From assembly GCA_013373205.1 (NCBI GenBank), contig JABXIG010000015.1:186001-250000 (forward strand): a stretch of DNA of 64,000 bases. Reading direction: 5' to 3'. Source of the DNA: Methylocystaceae bacterium. Lineage in GTDB: Bacteria > Pseudomonadota > Alphaproteobacteria > Rhodospirillales > Terasakiellaceae. The notes below the pieces were generated by a model. It did no database searches and was not told where the DNA came from. It saw nothing but the letters and a program-made list of their open reading frames with translations. This document shows, one piece after another, positions 17,321 through 26,138 of this stretch. The first letter of the stretch is position 1. Every line of letters starts with the position of its first letter. The position numbers were made by a program, and so were the translations under genes.

Positions 17321-18223
17321 ATGGACCTCAAACAATTACGTATCTTTCTGCATGTGGCCGAAACCGGATCGCTCTCCAAAGCAGCTCAACGCTTGAACGT
17401 GACCCAACCCGCCCTAAGCCGTCAGATCAAGATGTTGGAAGATGATGCCGGTGTTCCACTTTTTGTGCGCACAGGCCGAGGTGTGATCTTAAGCGAAGCC
17501 GGTGAACGTATGGCGCCGCGCGCGCGTATTCTAGCCGAAGAGATGGAACGGTTAAAAACCGACATGACCGCCTTTGCTGGCGAAATCAGTGGCGAAGTTC
17601 GCGTTGGCCTGCCGCCCAGTTCAGGTTCCGTCATGGCCGCGCCCATTGTAGAAAAGTTCCATCAAAAATACCCGGATGTAAAACTACGCATCACCCAGCT
17701 TTTAAGTGGGGCTATCCATGATAATTTACTCAATGGTCATCTGGATATCGGCATCCTGTTTGAAGGCAACGTCAGTCCGGTTTTACGCAGTGAACGGCTG
17801 TGGTCCGAAGAAATGTCGTTTTTGATTAAACCGGATGACAGATGGAAAGGCCGCACAAAAATCATCCTTGAAGAAGCATTGGATGAACCGTTCATTCTGC
17901 CCGGTCCCAAACATGGCTTGCGTGATATTATCGAAAAACAGGCCGCAAAAATCGACAAGCCCTTAAAGGTCGTCGTCGAAGCAGAATCATTAATGGTTCA
18001 TACCGAACTAGTTTGTCGGGGATTGGGCTGTACCATTTTGCCTAAAACTGCCTGCTTTGACCATATCGCGAAAGGCCGACTGATCGCGCTTGATTTAGTC
18101 AAACCAAAAATTGAACGTGTCCCCTGCCTTGCCTGGTCAAAAGATTATCCTTTGACCCGCGCAGCACAAGCCATGGCCGATATTATCCGCGAAGAAGCTG
18201 CCTCACGATTTAAGCTGCTTTGA
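17321..18223 (+). CDS. LysR-family transcriptional regulator
   Basis: A 300-aa regulator. Residues 1-60 are the LysR helix-turn-helix (MDLKQLRIFLHVAETGSLSKAAQRLNVTQPALSRQI), followed by a linker helix and a periplasmic-binding-like effector domain from about residue 90 (EVRVGLPPSSGSVMAAPIVEKF). The N-terminus and overall layout resemble the Nac/CynR branch. It is divergent from an EamA exporter, the usual regulator/exporter pairing, which suggests it senses the exported compound. The 3' end overlaps nudC by 14 bases on the other strand. Confidence 0.93.
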   Translation: MDLKQLRIFLHVAETGSLSKAAQRLNVTQPALSRQIKMLEDDAGVPLFVRTGRGVILSEAGERMAPRARILAEEMERLKTDMTAFAGEISGEVRVGLPPSSGSVMAAPIVEKFHQKYPDVKLRITQLLSGAIHDNLLNGHLDIGILFEGNVSPVLRSERLWSEEMSFLIKPDDRWKGRTKIILEEALDEPFILPGPKHGLRDIIEKQAAKIDKPLKVVVEAESLMVHTELVCRGLGCTILPKTACFDHIAKGRLIALDLVKPKIERVPCLAWSKDYPLTRAAQAMADIIREEAASRFKLL

Positions 18224-19133
18224 TCCAATGCTCAATCAGGCTCCGCGCGATACTGTCATGGCTGGGCAAACGCTTGCCTTGATCTCCAAAATTTTTCAGA
18301 TCATCACGGCTGAACCATTGGGCATCTTCCAGTTCATCATCTTCAAAAGAAATTTTGGTCGTTTCGGCTTCTCCATAAAAACCGATCATTAAGGAGGTGG
18401 GAAACGGCCAGGGCTGTGATGCGGCATAGCTGACCTTACCCACCCGAATACCTGCTTCTTCAAAAACTTCACGACGCACAGCATCTTCCAATGTTTCCCC
18501 CGGTTCAACAAATCCGGCGAGGGTGGAATACATGCCATCCTTTAAGCGACTATGATGACCCAACAAACAATGATCCCCATGTGTAATCAACATAATCACG
18601 GCCGGATCTGTACGGGGGAAATGCTCAAGTCCGCACTCTGAATTCGTGCATTTACGCACATGCCCACCATGGGTCATTTTCGTCGGTGCCCCACAAGCCC
18701 CACAATATTGATGACGTTGATGCCAGAACATCAAACCACGTGCATAAGCCATTTGGGAAGCTTGTGCACGCTGTTGCAAAGGCCCGGCGCGGCGCAAATC
18801 TTCGAACGCAACCTCTTGAGAAAACCCGTCCAAAATCACCTGATTTTCCAACTCGGATAAATCAACAACAAAAAGCGGAGTTTCTTCATACATCCCCAAA
18901 AAAGCCCACGGATGATGATCCAGATAATCCGCAATTTCACAATAGGAAAAAGAGATGGGATGATGCTGACCTTCGATCAATTCAAACAAGTTCTCACTAT
19001 CAGATAGAATCACAAAACGTGCCCGATTTGACATCAGCGCGGTTTTGATCTTTTCCTCATTCACCCGATCAGGGGAACGGCGATCCATGCCGGATGTGGC
19101 ATAATAAAGATCGTGCGAATAAAACTGCATCAT
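18210..19133 (-). CDS. nudC: NAD(+)/NADH pyrophosphatase (Nudix), NudC-like
   Basis: A 307-aa enzyme cleaving NADH to NMNH and AMP, and in E. coli removing NAD caps from RNA. The zinc ribbon is visible as CGACG followed by CTNSEC, and the Nudix box is complete (GFVEPGETLEDAVRREVFEEAGI in two overlapping pieces: GFVEPGETLEDAV and RREVFEEAGI). The SQPWPFPTSLMIGF motif that marks NudC follows. ATG 19133 is chosen because it overlaps the stop of the upstream small gene (ATGATG); the open frame runs further upstream inside that gene. Confidence 0.93.
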   Translation of the reverse strand: MMQFYSHDLYYATSGMDRRSPDRVNEEKIKTALMSNRARFVILSDSENLFELIEGQHHPISFSYCEIADYLDHHPWAFLGMYEETPLFVVDLSELENQVILDGFSQEVAFEDLRRAGPLQQRAQASQMAYARGLMFWHQRHQYCGACGAPTKMTHGGHVRKCTNSECGLEHFPRTDPAVIMLITHGDHCLLGHHSRLKDGMYSTLAGFVEPGETLEDAVRREVFEEAGIRVGKVSYAASQPWPFPTSLMIGFYGEAETTKISFEDDELEDAQWFSRDDLKNFGDQGKRLPSHDSIARSLIEHWIKAA

Positions 19134-19468
19134 ACACCTAAGGTCTTTTTCACTTGCTGCCAAAAGCCTTTTGGCTTTGGTTTGGTTTTTTTCTTTTTCT
19201 TCGGGGCAGGTCCGTTCCCTCTCCCTAGAGGCCTTGGAGATTTCTTCATCTCTTTGCAATTGGGGTTGGTATAAGAATAAAGCACGCGAAAACCGCCGCC
19301 CGAAACATCATAATAAACAATCTTTTCAATGGACGTCACCACCTTGCAACGTTTTTCAGCATCTTCCTGTGCGGCTTCTTTACAATCGATATCATTGGAC
19401 ATAACCATTTGTCCTTCTTCGATTTTTTGACCTTTTTTGCAGATATAGATTTCAACGGCTTCGACCAT
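19130..19468 (-). CDS. Small basic protein of unknown function upstream of nudC
   Basis: A 112-aa protein I do not recognise. The first ~70 residues include three or four cysteines (C10, C29, C41, C71) and an aromatic segment (KIVYYDVSGGGFRVLYSY). The C-terminal 40 residues are strongly basic with a Lys/Pro-rich run (APKKKKKTKPKPK) before a short amphipathic end. No signal peptide or membrane helix. Its stop overlaps the nudC start, so the two are co-translated. The basic tail could bind RNA or DNA, which is speculation. Its start lies only ~90 bases from the divergent SRP RNA gene. Confidence 0.7.
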   Translation of the reverse strand: MVEAVEIYICKKGQKIEEGQMVMSNDIDCKEAAQEDAEKRCKVVTSIEKIVYYDVSGGGFRVLYSYTNPNCKEMKKSPRPLGRGNGPAPKKKKKTKPKPKGFWQQVKKTLGV

Positions 19469-19557
19469 TTGGGCATGTCCTGACAGACGGTTTTCTAGAA
19501 TGGGTCATCGTAGAGTCAGATTTCCCTTGAAGTCAACGCCTTCTAGGTATAGAAAGC

Positions 19558-19663
19558 GCCCCTGAGAGGTTGGTGCGGACGAGCTCCTCGCCAACCCGGT
19601 CAGGTCCGGAAGGAAGCAGCCGTAACGAGTTTTTCGGTTCGGGTCGCATTCAACCTCTCACCT
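19558..19663 (+). ncRNA. ffs: Signal recognition particle RNA (4.5S, small bacterial type)
   Basis: The Ffh-binding core is intact: GGTCAGGTCCGGAAGGAAGC (19598-19617) with the symmetric and asymmetric loops, and the GGAA-type apical loop side. The ends pair through GAGAGGTTG (19564-19572) and CAACCTCTC (19651-19659). The length, about 105 nt, is the small form with no Alu domain. It lies just upstream of dnaX, a neighbour order seen in many alphaproteobacteria. The ends are estimated to within a few bases. Confidence 0.95.
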
Positions 19664-19772
19664 TAGCTTTTCCCACATATTTTCTGTACGCTTTTTTGCA
19701 TTCCAGTCTGGCATGTTGCGCTTGGCCCTGCTAACTTGTGGGGCAAGATGAACCATATCTATTTGGCCCTTT

Positions 19773-21575
19773 ATGACCGACACAGAAGATCAAGGCGCTT
19801 ATCGCGTCCTCGCCCGTAAATATCGCCCCTCGACCTTTGAAGAACTCATTGGTCAGGATGCCATGGTGCGCACCCTTTCCAATGCGATTGAATCGGGACG
19901 CCTTGCCCAGGCCTTTATGCTGACAGGCGTGCGTGGTGTCGGTAAAACCACGACCGCCCGACTAGTCGCACGCGCGCTGAACTGCATAGGCGAAGATGGC
20001 CAAGGCACAGAAACCATTACCCCTTGTGGTGTATGTGAACAATGTGTTGCCATCGCTCAAGATCGCCACGTTGATGTAATCGAAATGGATGCCGCCTCAC
20101 GCACAGGTGTGGATGATATCCGCGAGGTTATCGAATCGGTGCGTTATCGCCCGACCTCGGCGCGCTATAAAATCTATATCATCGACGAAGTCCACATGCT
20201 TTCCAAAGGGGCCTTCAACGCCCTTTTGAAAACACTGGAAGAACCACCTGCGCACGTTAAATTCATTTTCGCAACGACCGAGATTCGCAAAGTCCCCGTT
20301 ACCGTGCTGTCACGTTGCCAACGCTTTGATCTGCGCCGTATCGATCAGGACCTGCTGTCCAGCCATTTCAAAATGGTCGCTGAACATGAAGGGGCCAAGG
20401 TCGATGACACGGCCCTGGCCATGATCGCACGCGCTGCAGATGGCTCTGTGCGTGACGGGCTTAGCTTGCTAGATCAGGCCATCGCCCATTGCCACGGTGA
20501 AGTCGGCGAAGAACAGGTGCGCGACATGTTGGGTCTGGCAGACCGCGGGCGCACGTTTGACCTGTTTGATGCCATCATGAAAGGCGATACCGCCGCTGCC
20601 CTTGGCGTCATGGATACGCTTTATGCGGCGGGTGCTGACCCAAGTGTGGTTTTACAGGATCTGCTGGAACTGACCCATTGGCTGACCCGCGTTAAGGTCG
20701 TGCCCGATGCCGCGCAAAATGCGGTTGTCTCCGAAATGGAACGGGTGCGCGGTAAAGAAATGTCCGACACGCTTGCTATGTCCGTTCTGGCGCGCGCCTA
20801 TCAGGTTTTACTGAAAGGTCTGGGCGAAGTTCGCAATGCCCCGCATCCGCAACAAGCCGCCGAAATGGTCATTATTCGTCTATGCTATGTGGCCGATATG
20901 CCGACCCCGGAAGATGCCATCAAGATGATGCGAGCCAACCAAGGCGGTCCCTCAGGGGGTCCCAGTGGTAGTGGCCCATCTGGTGGCGGCGGTGGTGGCC
21001 AGATGGCCCAAGCAGTTGGGGCGCCATCCATGGGAAATGGAGCGGGGCCTGCGGGTCATGCACCAACAGCCATGCGCGTAGTCAATGGTGGTCTGACAGA
21101 CCCGAACCCGCAAACCAAAGTGCAGGATGAAACCCAAGCGGATCCGCAAAGTTTTCAGGACGTGGTTGCCTTAGCCGAAGAAAAGCTGGATATGATCCTG
21201 AAAACCAACCTGATGAACAATGTGCATCTGGTGTCATTTGAACCGGGCAAAATCGAATTTCGCCCCGGTGATCTGGCCCCTGACACATTGGCAGGTCATT
21301 TAAAAAAGTTTCTTGATACCCACACCGTGCGCACATGGGCGGTCAGTATTTCACGCCATGCCGCTGGTGACATCACGCTTGCCCAAGTGCGCGATGAAGC
21401 CGAAGCCAAGCGCAAGCATGAAATATCCCAACATCCGTTGGTGAATGAAATCCTCACCTCCTTCCCGGGTAGTGTGGTGGAAAAAGTGCATGAAATTAAA
21501 CTGGATCAGGTGGATGCGGCCATTCAAATTGAAGCCACGCCCGGAGATCCCGACAATACAAACGGAGATGAGTAA
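19773..21575 (+). CDS. dnaX: DNA polymerase III subunit gamma/tau
   Basis: Clamp-loader ATPase of 600 aa. N-terminal AAA+ domain: RKYRPSTFEELIGQ, Walker A GVRGVGKTTTAR, zinc cysteines CGVCEQC, Walker B IIDEVHMLS and the SRC finger. Domain III follows to about residue 385. A Gly/Ser/Pro linker (residues ~391-410) then leads to the tau-specific C-terminal region (residues ~455-600). In Caulobacter the short gamma form arises by ClpXP trimming that stops at a Gly-rich region, and this linker would allow the same. An A-AAA-AAG heptamer also lies in frame at 21302-21308. Confidence 0.96.
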   Translation: MTDTEDQGAYRVLARKYRPSTFEELIGQDAMVRTLSNAIESGRLAQAFMLTGVRGVGKTTTARLVARALNCIGEDGQGTETITPCGVCEQCVAIAQDRHVDVIEMDAASRTGVDDIREVIESVRYRPTSARYKIYIIDEVHMLSKGAFNALLKTLEEPPAHVKFIFATTEIRKVPVTVLSRCQRFDLRRIDQDLLSSHFKMVAEHEGAKVDDTALAMIARAADGSVRDGLSLLDQAIAHCHGEVGEEQVRDMLGLADRGRTFDLFDAIMKGDTAAALGVMDTLYAAGADPSVVLQDLLELTHWLTRVKVVPDAAQNAVVSEMERVRGKEMSDTLAMSVLARAYQVLLKGLGEVRNAPHPQQAAEMVIIRLCYVADMPTPEDAIKMMRANQGGPSGGPSGSGPSGGGGGGQMAQAVGAPSMGNGAGPAGHAPTAMRVVNGGLTDPNPQTKVQDETQADPQSFQDVVALAEEKLDMILKTNLMNNVHLVSFEPGKIEFRPGDLAPDTLAGHLKKFLDTHTVRTWAVSISRHAAGDITLAQVRDEAEAKRKHEISQHPLVNEILTSFPGSVVEKVHEIKLDQVDAAIQIEATPGDPDNTNGDE

Positions 21576-21580
21576 GCCCC

Positions 21581-21904
21581 ATGAAAAACATGGCTAAAAT
21601 GATGCAACAAGCCCAAAAAATGCAGTCCAAGATGCAGGAATTCCAAGACGGTCTCGCCGATCTGGAAATCTATGGCACCGCAGGGGGTGGCATGGTCAAT
21701 GTTGTCATTTCCGGTAAAGCCGATCTGAAAAAGATCGATATCGATCCTTCATTGGTTGATCCGGAAGATAAAGAAGTTTTGGAAGATTTGATCGTTGCCG
21801 CCATGGCAGACGCCAAATCCAAAATGGAAGAAGAAGTCAACAAACGTATGTCTGAAATTACAGGCGGGTTGCAACTCCCCCCCGGCATGTCCCTGCCGTT
21901 CTAA
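21581..21904 (+). CDS. YbaB/EbfC nucleoid-associated protein
   Basis: A 107-aa DNA-binding protein that forms tweezer-like dimers. The N-terminus is Met/Gln/Lys-rich (MMQQAQKMQSKMQ), then comes the conserved core GTAGGGMVNVVISGKADLKKI and the PEDKEVLEDLIVAA segment. It sits five bases after dnaX and ten before recR, the classical dnaX-ybaB-recR operon. Confidence 0.95.
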   Translation: MKNMAKMMQQAQKMQSKMQEFQDGLADLEIYGTAGGGMVNVVISGKADLKKIDIDPSLVDPEDKEVLEDLIVAAMADAKSKMEEEVNKRMSEITGGLQLPPGMSLPF

Positions 21905-21913
21905 GGACCGATT

Positions 21914-22510
21914 ATGGCCGCGCCTGAAATTGAACAACTGATCCAGCTTCTATCCAAGCTGCCCGGTCTGGGCCCACGCTCAGCACGGCGTGCGGCCCTG
22001 CATCTGGTAAAAAAGAAAGACATTTTGATGACCCCCTTAAGCCAAGCGCTTGTGCGGGTGGAGCACAATGTCAAAAACTGTTCAGTCTGCGGCAATATTG
22101 ATGCAAGCGACCCATGTGCCATCTGCACGGATATGCGCCGGGATGACAGTATCATCTGTGTCGTTCAAGATGTGGCTGACCTGTGGGCCTTGGAACGTTC
22201 GGCCACATTCAAGGGGCGCTATCATGTGCTCGGCGGCACGCTTTCTGCCCTTGATGGCATCGGGCCGGAAGATTTAAAAATTGACACATTGGTAGGGCGT
22301 GCTTCAAACCAGGCCGTTAAAGAAGTCATTCTTGCGACCAGTGCCACAGTCGATGGTCAGACAACGGCACATTATATTGCTGACTGTCTGGCCGATTGTA
22401 ATGTCAAAATTTCCGGCCTAGCCCATGGGGTTCCGGTTGGTGGTGAGCTAGATTATCTGGATGATGGCACCCTGTCTGCCGCCTTATCAGCGCGTCGTGT
22501 GATGGAATAA
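21914..22510 (+). CDS. recR: Recombination mediator protein RecR
   Basis: A 198-aa protein that, with RecO/RecF, loads RecA at gaps. Helix-hairpin-helix near the start ([17 protein letters not shown]), the C4 zinc finger CSVCG and CAIC (residues ~55-70), and a Toprim domain ([30 protein letters not shown]). Third gene of the dnaX operon. Confidence 0.96.
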   Translation: MAAPEIEQLIQLLSKLPGLGPRSARRAALHLVKKKDILMTPLSQALVRVEHNVKNCSVCGNIDASDPCAICTDMRRDDSIICVVQDVADLWALERSATFKGRYHVLGGTLSALDGIGPEDLKIDTLVGRASNQAVKEVILATSATVDGQTTAHYIADCLADCNVKISGLAHGVPVGGELDYLDDGTLSAALSARRVME

Positions 22511-22515
22511 CCATC

Positions 22516-23274
22516 ATGTTCAAATTAAGCTTACTTCTGATCCTGCTCCCTTCCATCAGTTTTGCAGGACAGCTTGAGTTGGATGTCTGCACACATGTTC
22601 ATCATCAACCGCCTTATTATCTGGGTACGACAACCGATATGCCCGAAAAAGGTAAACGTGGTATTTTCGCAGATGCGCTTGACCGAACCGCCGATCAGTT
22701 ACATATCAAAATTAACTGGCACCGTCTGCCATGGAAACGCTGCCTTGCTGGTTTTAAGGCCAAACAATTTGATAGCCTGCTCGGGGCTGTCCATACAGAT
22801 GAACGTGCCCTGATTGCCCGCTTTCCCAAAAATAAAACTGGTAAAATTGATAACAAGCGGGCGATGTCCGCTGTCCATTATCATCTCTATGAAAACCGCA
22901 ACAATCCCCTGAAATGGAAAGGCGGGTTTGAATTTGAAACATCGCGTTTTACCATTGGCTCCCCGCGGGGCTTTATCATCACTCGCATGTTGCAAGAAAA
23001 ACATGTCCCCGTGACGGAAAGCCTTAGCCCCGTGGATGGGTTTCATAAACTCAATCAAGGGCGCCTGACAGGGTATGTCTACCCCAAAGAAGCAACCCCT
23101 TATGTTCTTTCTAAAATTCCCGGTAGCGAACTCATAGTGCGCCGTCTTGATCCGGCCTTATGGATTACATATATCCACTTGCCAATCCGTCATGAAATTT
23201 ACAATATGTATCCTGATATTATTGAAAAACTCTGGACAATTTATGCCGGCTTTATTCAAGAAGAATTGCCTTAA
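22516..23274 (+). CDS. Periplasmic solute-binding protein, SBP family 3-like
   Basis: A 252-aa exported protein: signal peptide of ~18 residues (MFKLSLLLILLPSISFAG), then a bilobal binding domain resembling extracellular solute-binding family 3 but divergent. No permease or ATPase gene is adjacent. It starts six bases after recR, so it is probably read through from the dnaX operon, although its function is unrelated. Similar stand-alone proteins are common in this group; ligand unknown. A second stand-alone protein of this type lies at 61733-62506. Its stop overlaps the convergent TRIC gene by 4 bases. Confidence 0.72.
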   Translation: MFKLSLLLILLPSISFAGQLELDVCTHVHHQPPYYLGTTTDMPEKGKRGIFADALDRTADQLHIKINWHRLPWKRCLAGFKAKQFDSLLGAVHTDERALIARFPKNKTGKIDNKRAMSAVHYHLYENRNNPLKWKGGFEFETSRFTIGSPRGFIITRMLQEKHVPVTESLSPVDGFHKLNQGRLTGYVYPKEATPYVLSKIPGSELIVRRLDPALWITYIHLPIRHEIYNMYPDIIEKLWTIYAGFIQEELP

Positions 23275-23897
23275 GAAGACCCCTTGGGACGATATGGTGG
23301 TAAACTCCAACTAAACACAATTGCTAAACCGCGCACAATAAAAGTGGTCGCCATAGCAATCACCATCGCGCCTTGATCGTCCAGTCCCAGATAGATCAAC
23401 AACAAATAAGCACAGCTTCCCGCAATGGCTGCCAAGGCATAAATTTCTTTTTGCAGCAGGAACGGCACTTCATTGCAGATAATATCGCGCAGCATACCGC
23501 CAAAGGTTCCCGTGATCATCCCCATCATGACACAAATAACCGGATGCAAATCCTGATCGACGGCAATCTGCGTACCCATGATGGTAAAAAGCGCCAACCC
23601 TAACGCATCGGCCCAAGTTAAAAGCGCATAGCGTTTCCCATCAAGTCGATGCACCTGAAAAAAAGCAATGATCGCAATAGCTGAAGCCACATAGATATAG
23701 CTTAAATCATTCACCCAGAAAACATACTCTGCCCCCAACAACAAGTCTCGCACAGTCCCCCCGCCAATCGCCGGAGCCAGACCGACGATGATAAAACCAA
23801 AAATATCCAGCTCTTGTCGTGCTGCAGCCATGGCACCGGACAGGGCAAAAACAGCCGTTCCCATCATGGCCAGAACAAAGATCGGATCAATGCTCAT
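23271..23897 (-). CDS. TRIC/YicG-family (UPF0126) membrane channel protein
   Basis: A 208-aa protein with about seven membrane helices and the two UPF0126 repeats. The hallmark glycine motif GGGTVRDLLLG appears in the first repeat and TGTFGGMLRDIICNE in the second. Bacterial members are trimeric cation channels in structures, though some relatives act in glycine uptake. ATG 23897 is taken because it overlaps the upstream stop (ATGA) and follows GGAACAGGAGAA; an earlier start at 23918 is unlikely. Confidence 0.9.
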   Translation of the reverse strand: MSIDPIFVLAMMGTAVFALSGAMAAARQELDIFGFIIVGLAPAIGGGTVRDLLLGAEYVFWVNDLSYIYVASAIAIIAFFQVHRLDGKRYALLTWADALGLALFTIMGTQIAVDQDLHPVICVMMGMITGTFGGMLRDIICNEVPFLLQKEIYALAAIAGSCAYLLLIYLGLDDQGAMVIAMATTFIVRGLAIVFSWSLPPYRPKGSS

Positions 23898-24751
23898 TTC
23901 TCCTGTTCCTCTGCCCAAATCGCGTTCAAGCCCTCTTTATACCCTGGATATTTCAATTGATACCCCAGCTCGTTTTTTAAACAGCTGTTATCCACCTTCT
24001 TGTTATCGAGCCAAAAAGTTTTCGCCATGGCTGACATGGTTTGCGACGCTTCCTCAAAAGACTGAACAGGCGGCATCTCAGCCCCCATGATCCGGCAGGC
24101 TTCTGCCAAAACTTTGACAGGTTCAATAGGTTCATCATCACATAAATTATAAGATGCCTTGGAGTTTGGTTTTTCAATGGATGCCCAAAGCGCGCCCGCA
24201 ATATCATCGCGGTGGATGCGCGAAAATACATGGCCCGGTTTATCGATTGCGCGTGCACGCCCTTTTCGGATTTGATCAAACAAACTACGCCCCGGCCCGT
24301 AAATCCCGGCGAGTCTAAAGATATGAACGGGTAAGCCCGAACCCAGCCAAGCATCTTCAGCCTCTTTTCGAGCAATGGAACGCGCACTTGACGGATGGCG
24401 CGGACTGTCTTCAAACACAGTTTCCCCATCATAATTGCCATAGACCCCTGTGGTAGACAGATAGCCCATCCATTTTAAATGTTTCAGCCGTGCAAAATGT
24501 TTGCGCTGTAAATTATAAACGCAATCGCCTGTTTCCTTATGAGGGGGGATGGAATGAAGCACATGGGTGACGTTTTCCAGACGACCCGCAAAATCTTCAA
24601 AATGACGGGTGCCGTCAAAGGGAAAAACCTCAACCCCGTCCATCTCTACAGGGTTGCGCATCGTGCCCATGACCCGCCAGCCTTTTTCCGCAGCTTGTCT
24701 CGCAAAAAAACCTGCTGAATATCCTAGACCAAATACAAAGAGTGTGTTCAT
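23894..24751 (-). CDS. NAD(P)-dependent epimerase/dehydratase-family protein
   Basis: A 285-aa Rossmann protein of the extended/atypical SDR type, similar to YeeZ. The N-terminal cofactor site is FVFGLGYSAGFFA, with LSTTGVYGNYDGETV around the catalytic region and FRLAGIYGPGRSLFDQ later. The canonical YxxxK is replaced by a serine/arginine context (SSARSIARKEAEDAW), as in atypical SDRs, so the activity is uncertain. Co-translated with the TRIC gene through an ATGA overlap. Confidence 0.85.
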   Translation of the reverse strand: MNTLFVFGLGYSAGFFARQAAEKGWRVMGTMRNPVEMDGVEVFPFDGTRHFEDFAGRLENVTHVLHSIPPHKETGDCVYNLQRKHFARLKHLKWMGYLSTTGVYGNYDGETVFEDSPRHPSSARSIARKEAEDAWLGSGLPVHIFRLAGIYGPGRSLFDQIRKGRARAIDKPGHVFSRIHRDDIAGALWASIEKPNSKASYNLCDDEPIEPVKVLAEACRIMGAEMPPVQSFEEASQTMSAMAKTFWLDNKKVDNSCLKNELGYQLKYPGYKEGLNAIWAEEQEK

Positions 24752-24800
24752 CTACCTGTCCACGCCATCACTTCAGTTTATAGAGCTTAAAGGATTTAAG

Positions 24801-25547
24801 GTGAAACGTCAGGGATTACTAGTCGCATTTCTAATTTTATGTGCCACAAGCCCGCTTCAGGCCCAAGCTATCAATCATGCTGAACAGTATGATGCCTGCA
24901 TGCAGCTTGTCGATAAAGCCCCTGAACAGGCTTTTGATGCAGGCCTGACATGGAAAGGCTTAGGTGGCGGGGAAGCGGCAGAACATTGCATCGCAACCGC
25001 CCTGATCGTTATGCATCGCTACGAAACAGGGGCAGATCGTCTTGAAAAGCTGGCCGACACATCAAGACGCAGCAAAGAATTCAAAGCACAAATTCTGGCA
25101 CAGGCCGCACAAGGCTGGTTTCTTGCCAATCAGGTGGACCGCGCGCGCGCCGTTTTAACCACAGCCATTTCACTGGATGAAAATTCAGCTGAACTGTATG
25201 TGGATCGCGCCCAGATGCGCAGTGCCCAACATGCCTTGAATGATGCTCTATCTGACCTGAATACGGCCCTATCCTTAGACAATAACAACGTTGATGCACT
25301 TGTCTTCCGCGGCACCATTTACCGTCTTTTGGAAAATTTTGACGCGGCCATGTCCGATATTAAACGGGCCAATGCCCTTGACCCTGCACATGGCGAAGCC
25401 TTGTTAGAACGCGGCATGCTCTATCGTATCAGCGGGCAAAACGATCAGGCGCGAAAAGACTGGATCGCCGTTATTGAAATCGACCCCACCAGTGCATCGG
25501 CAGAAACCGCAAGGCTCAATCTGGAAAAGATGGATGTCTCACAATAA
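24801..25547 (+). CDS. Exported tetratricopeptide-repeat protein
   Basis: A 248-aa protein with a signal peptide (KRQGLLVAFLILCATSPLQAQA) and at least four TPR units between residues ~100 and 235 (for example AELYVDRAQMRSAQHALNDA and VDALVFRGTIYRLLENFDAA). GTG 24801 is chosen because AAGGATTTAAG precedes it, the signal peptide then begins the protein, and the overlap with the divergent epimerase gene disappears; the frame is open back to 24609. Likely a periplasmic scaffold, partner unknown. Confidence 0.8.
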   Translation: MKRQGLLVAFLILCATSPLQAQAINHAEQYDACMQLVDKAPEQAFDAGLTWKGLGGGEAAEHCIATALIVMHRYETGADRLEKLADTSRRSKEFKAQILAQAAQGWFLANQVDRARAVLTTAISLDENSAELYVDRAQMRSAQHALNDALSDLNTALSLDNNNVDALVFRGTIYRLLENFDAAMSDIKRANALDPAHGEALLERGMLYRISGQNDQARKDWIAVIEIDPTSASAETARLNLEKMDVSQ

Positions 25548-25554
25548 ATAAAGT

Positions 25555-25585
25555 AAAAGCCGGGTCCCCCCCAGAACCCGGCTTT
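25555..25585. terminator. Bidirectional terminator between the TPR gene and irr
   Basis: AAAGCCGGGT pairs with ACCCGGCTTT across a C-rich loop, with T or A runs on both sides. It serves two convergent genes. Confidence 0.8.
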
Positions 25586-25614
25586 AATAATTCGAAAGAG
25601 ACAGCTCGATCGAA

Positions 25615-26043
25615 TTATGACGCGGTGCGAATACGCACCACGACGTTAACACTTTCCACTTCCGCGCCATTTGGCGGTGTGGGAATACCTGTCACCTGCA
25701 ACTGACCGTCCGGAACATCAGACAGCATACCGCTGCTTTCATCAAAGAAGTGATGGTGGTTTGTGGTATTCGTATCAAAATAGGAACGCCCTGCATCAAC
25801 AACGATTTCGCGCAGCAGGCCCGCAGTGGTAAACTGATGCAGCGTATTATAAACAGTTGCCAAAGATACACGGATATTGCCAGCTAAAGCTTCGGTGTGA
25901 AGCTGTTCAGCCGTAATATGGCGATCACATTCATCAAACAGCAGTTTTGCCAAAGCCAGACGTTGGCGGGTCGGACGTAAACCTGCATCGCGCAAGCGAT
26001 CCAATGCGTGGCTGAAAGGGCGTACTTTATCCATGATATTCAC
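25615..26043 (-). CDS. irr: Iron response regulator Irr (Fur family)
   Basis: A 142-aa Fur-superfamily protein. The winged helix is RLRDAGLRPTRQRLALAKLLF and SLATVYNTLHQFTTAGLL. The NHHHFF segment after YFDTNTT is the Irr-specific histidine cluster that binds haem. Fur's C-terminal zinc cysteines are missing. In Rhizobiales Irr represses haem synthesis and activates uptake under iron shortage, and is degraded when haem is present. A 19-bp dyad upstream could be its own operator. Start at the first ATG; ATG three codons later is also possible. Confidence 0.93.
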   Translation of the reverse strand: MNIMDKVRPFSHALDRLRDAGLRPTRQRLALAKLLFDECDRHITAEQLHTEALAGNIRVSLATVYNTLHQFTTAGLLREIVVDAGRSYFDTNTTNHHHFFDESSGMLSDVPDGQLQVTGIPTPPNGAEVESVNVVVRIRTAS

Positions 26044-26073
26044 CTAAGATATTCGCAAATTTTAACGAAGCCA

Positions 26074-26092
26074 TTCTAGTTTTTAATTAGAA
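26074..26092. promoter_or_regulatory. 19-bp dyad upstream of irr, possible iron-control element
   Basis: TTCTA-N9-TAGAA, with the size of a Fur/Irr box and the TTCTA/TAGAA halves of iron control elements (ICE). It lies 31-49 bp before the irr ATG. Assignment to Irr autoregulation is inferred. Confidence 0.5.
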
Positions 26093-26138
26093 CGTTTAAA
26101 CTTTGCGCCGAATATGTCAGATAAACTTGGCCTTTAAC

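Noticed and set aside
24609-24800. N-terminal 64-codon extension of the TPR gene
   Set aside because: It overlaps the divergent epimerase gene and puts non-conserved residues in front of a clear signal peptide.
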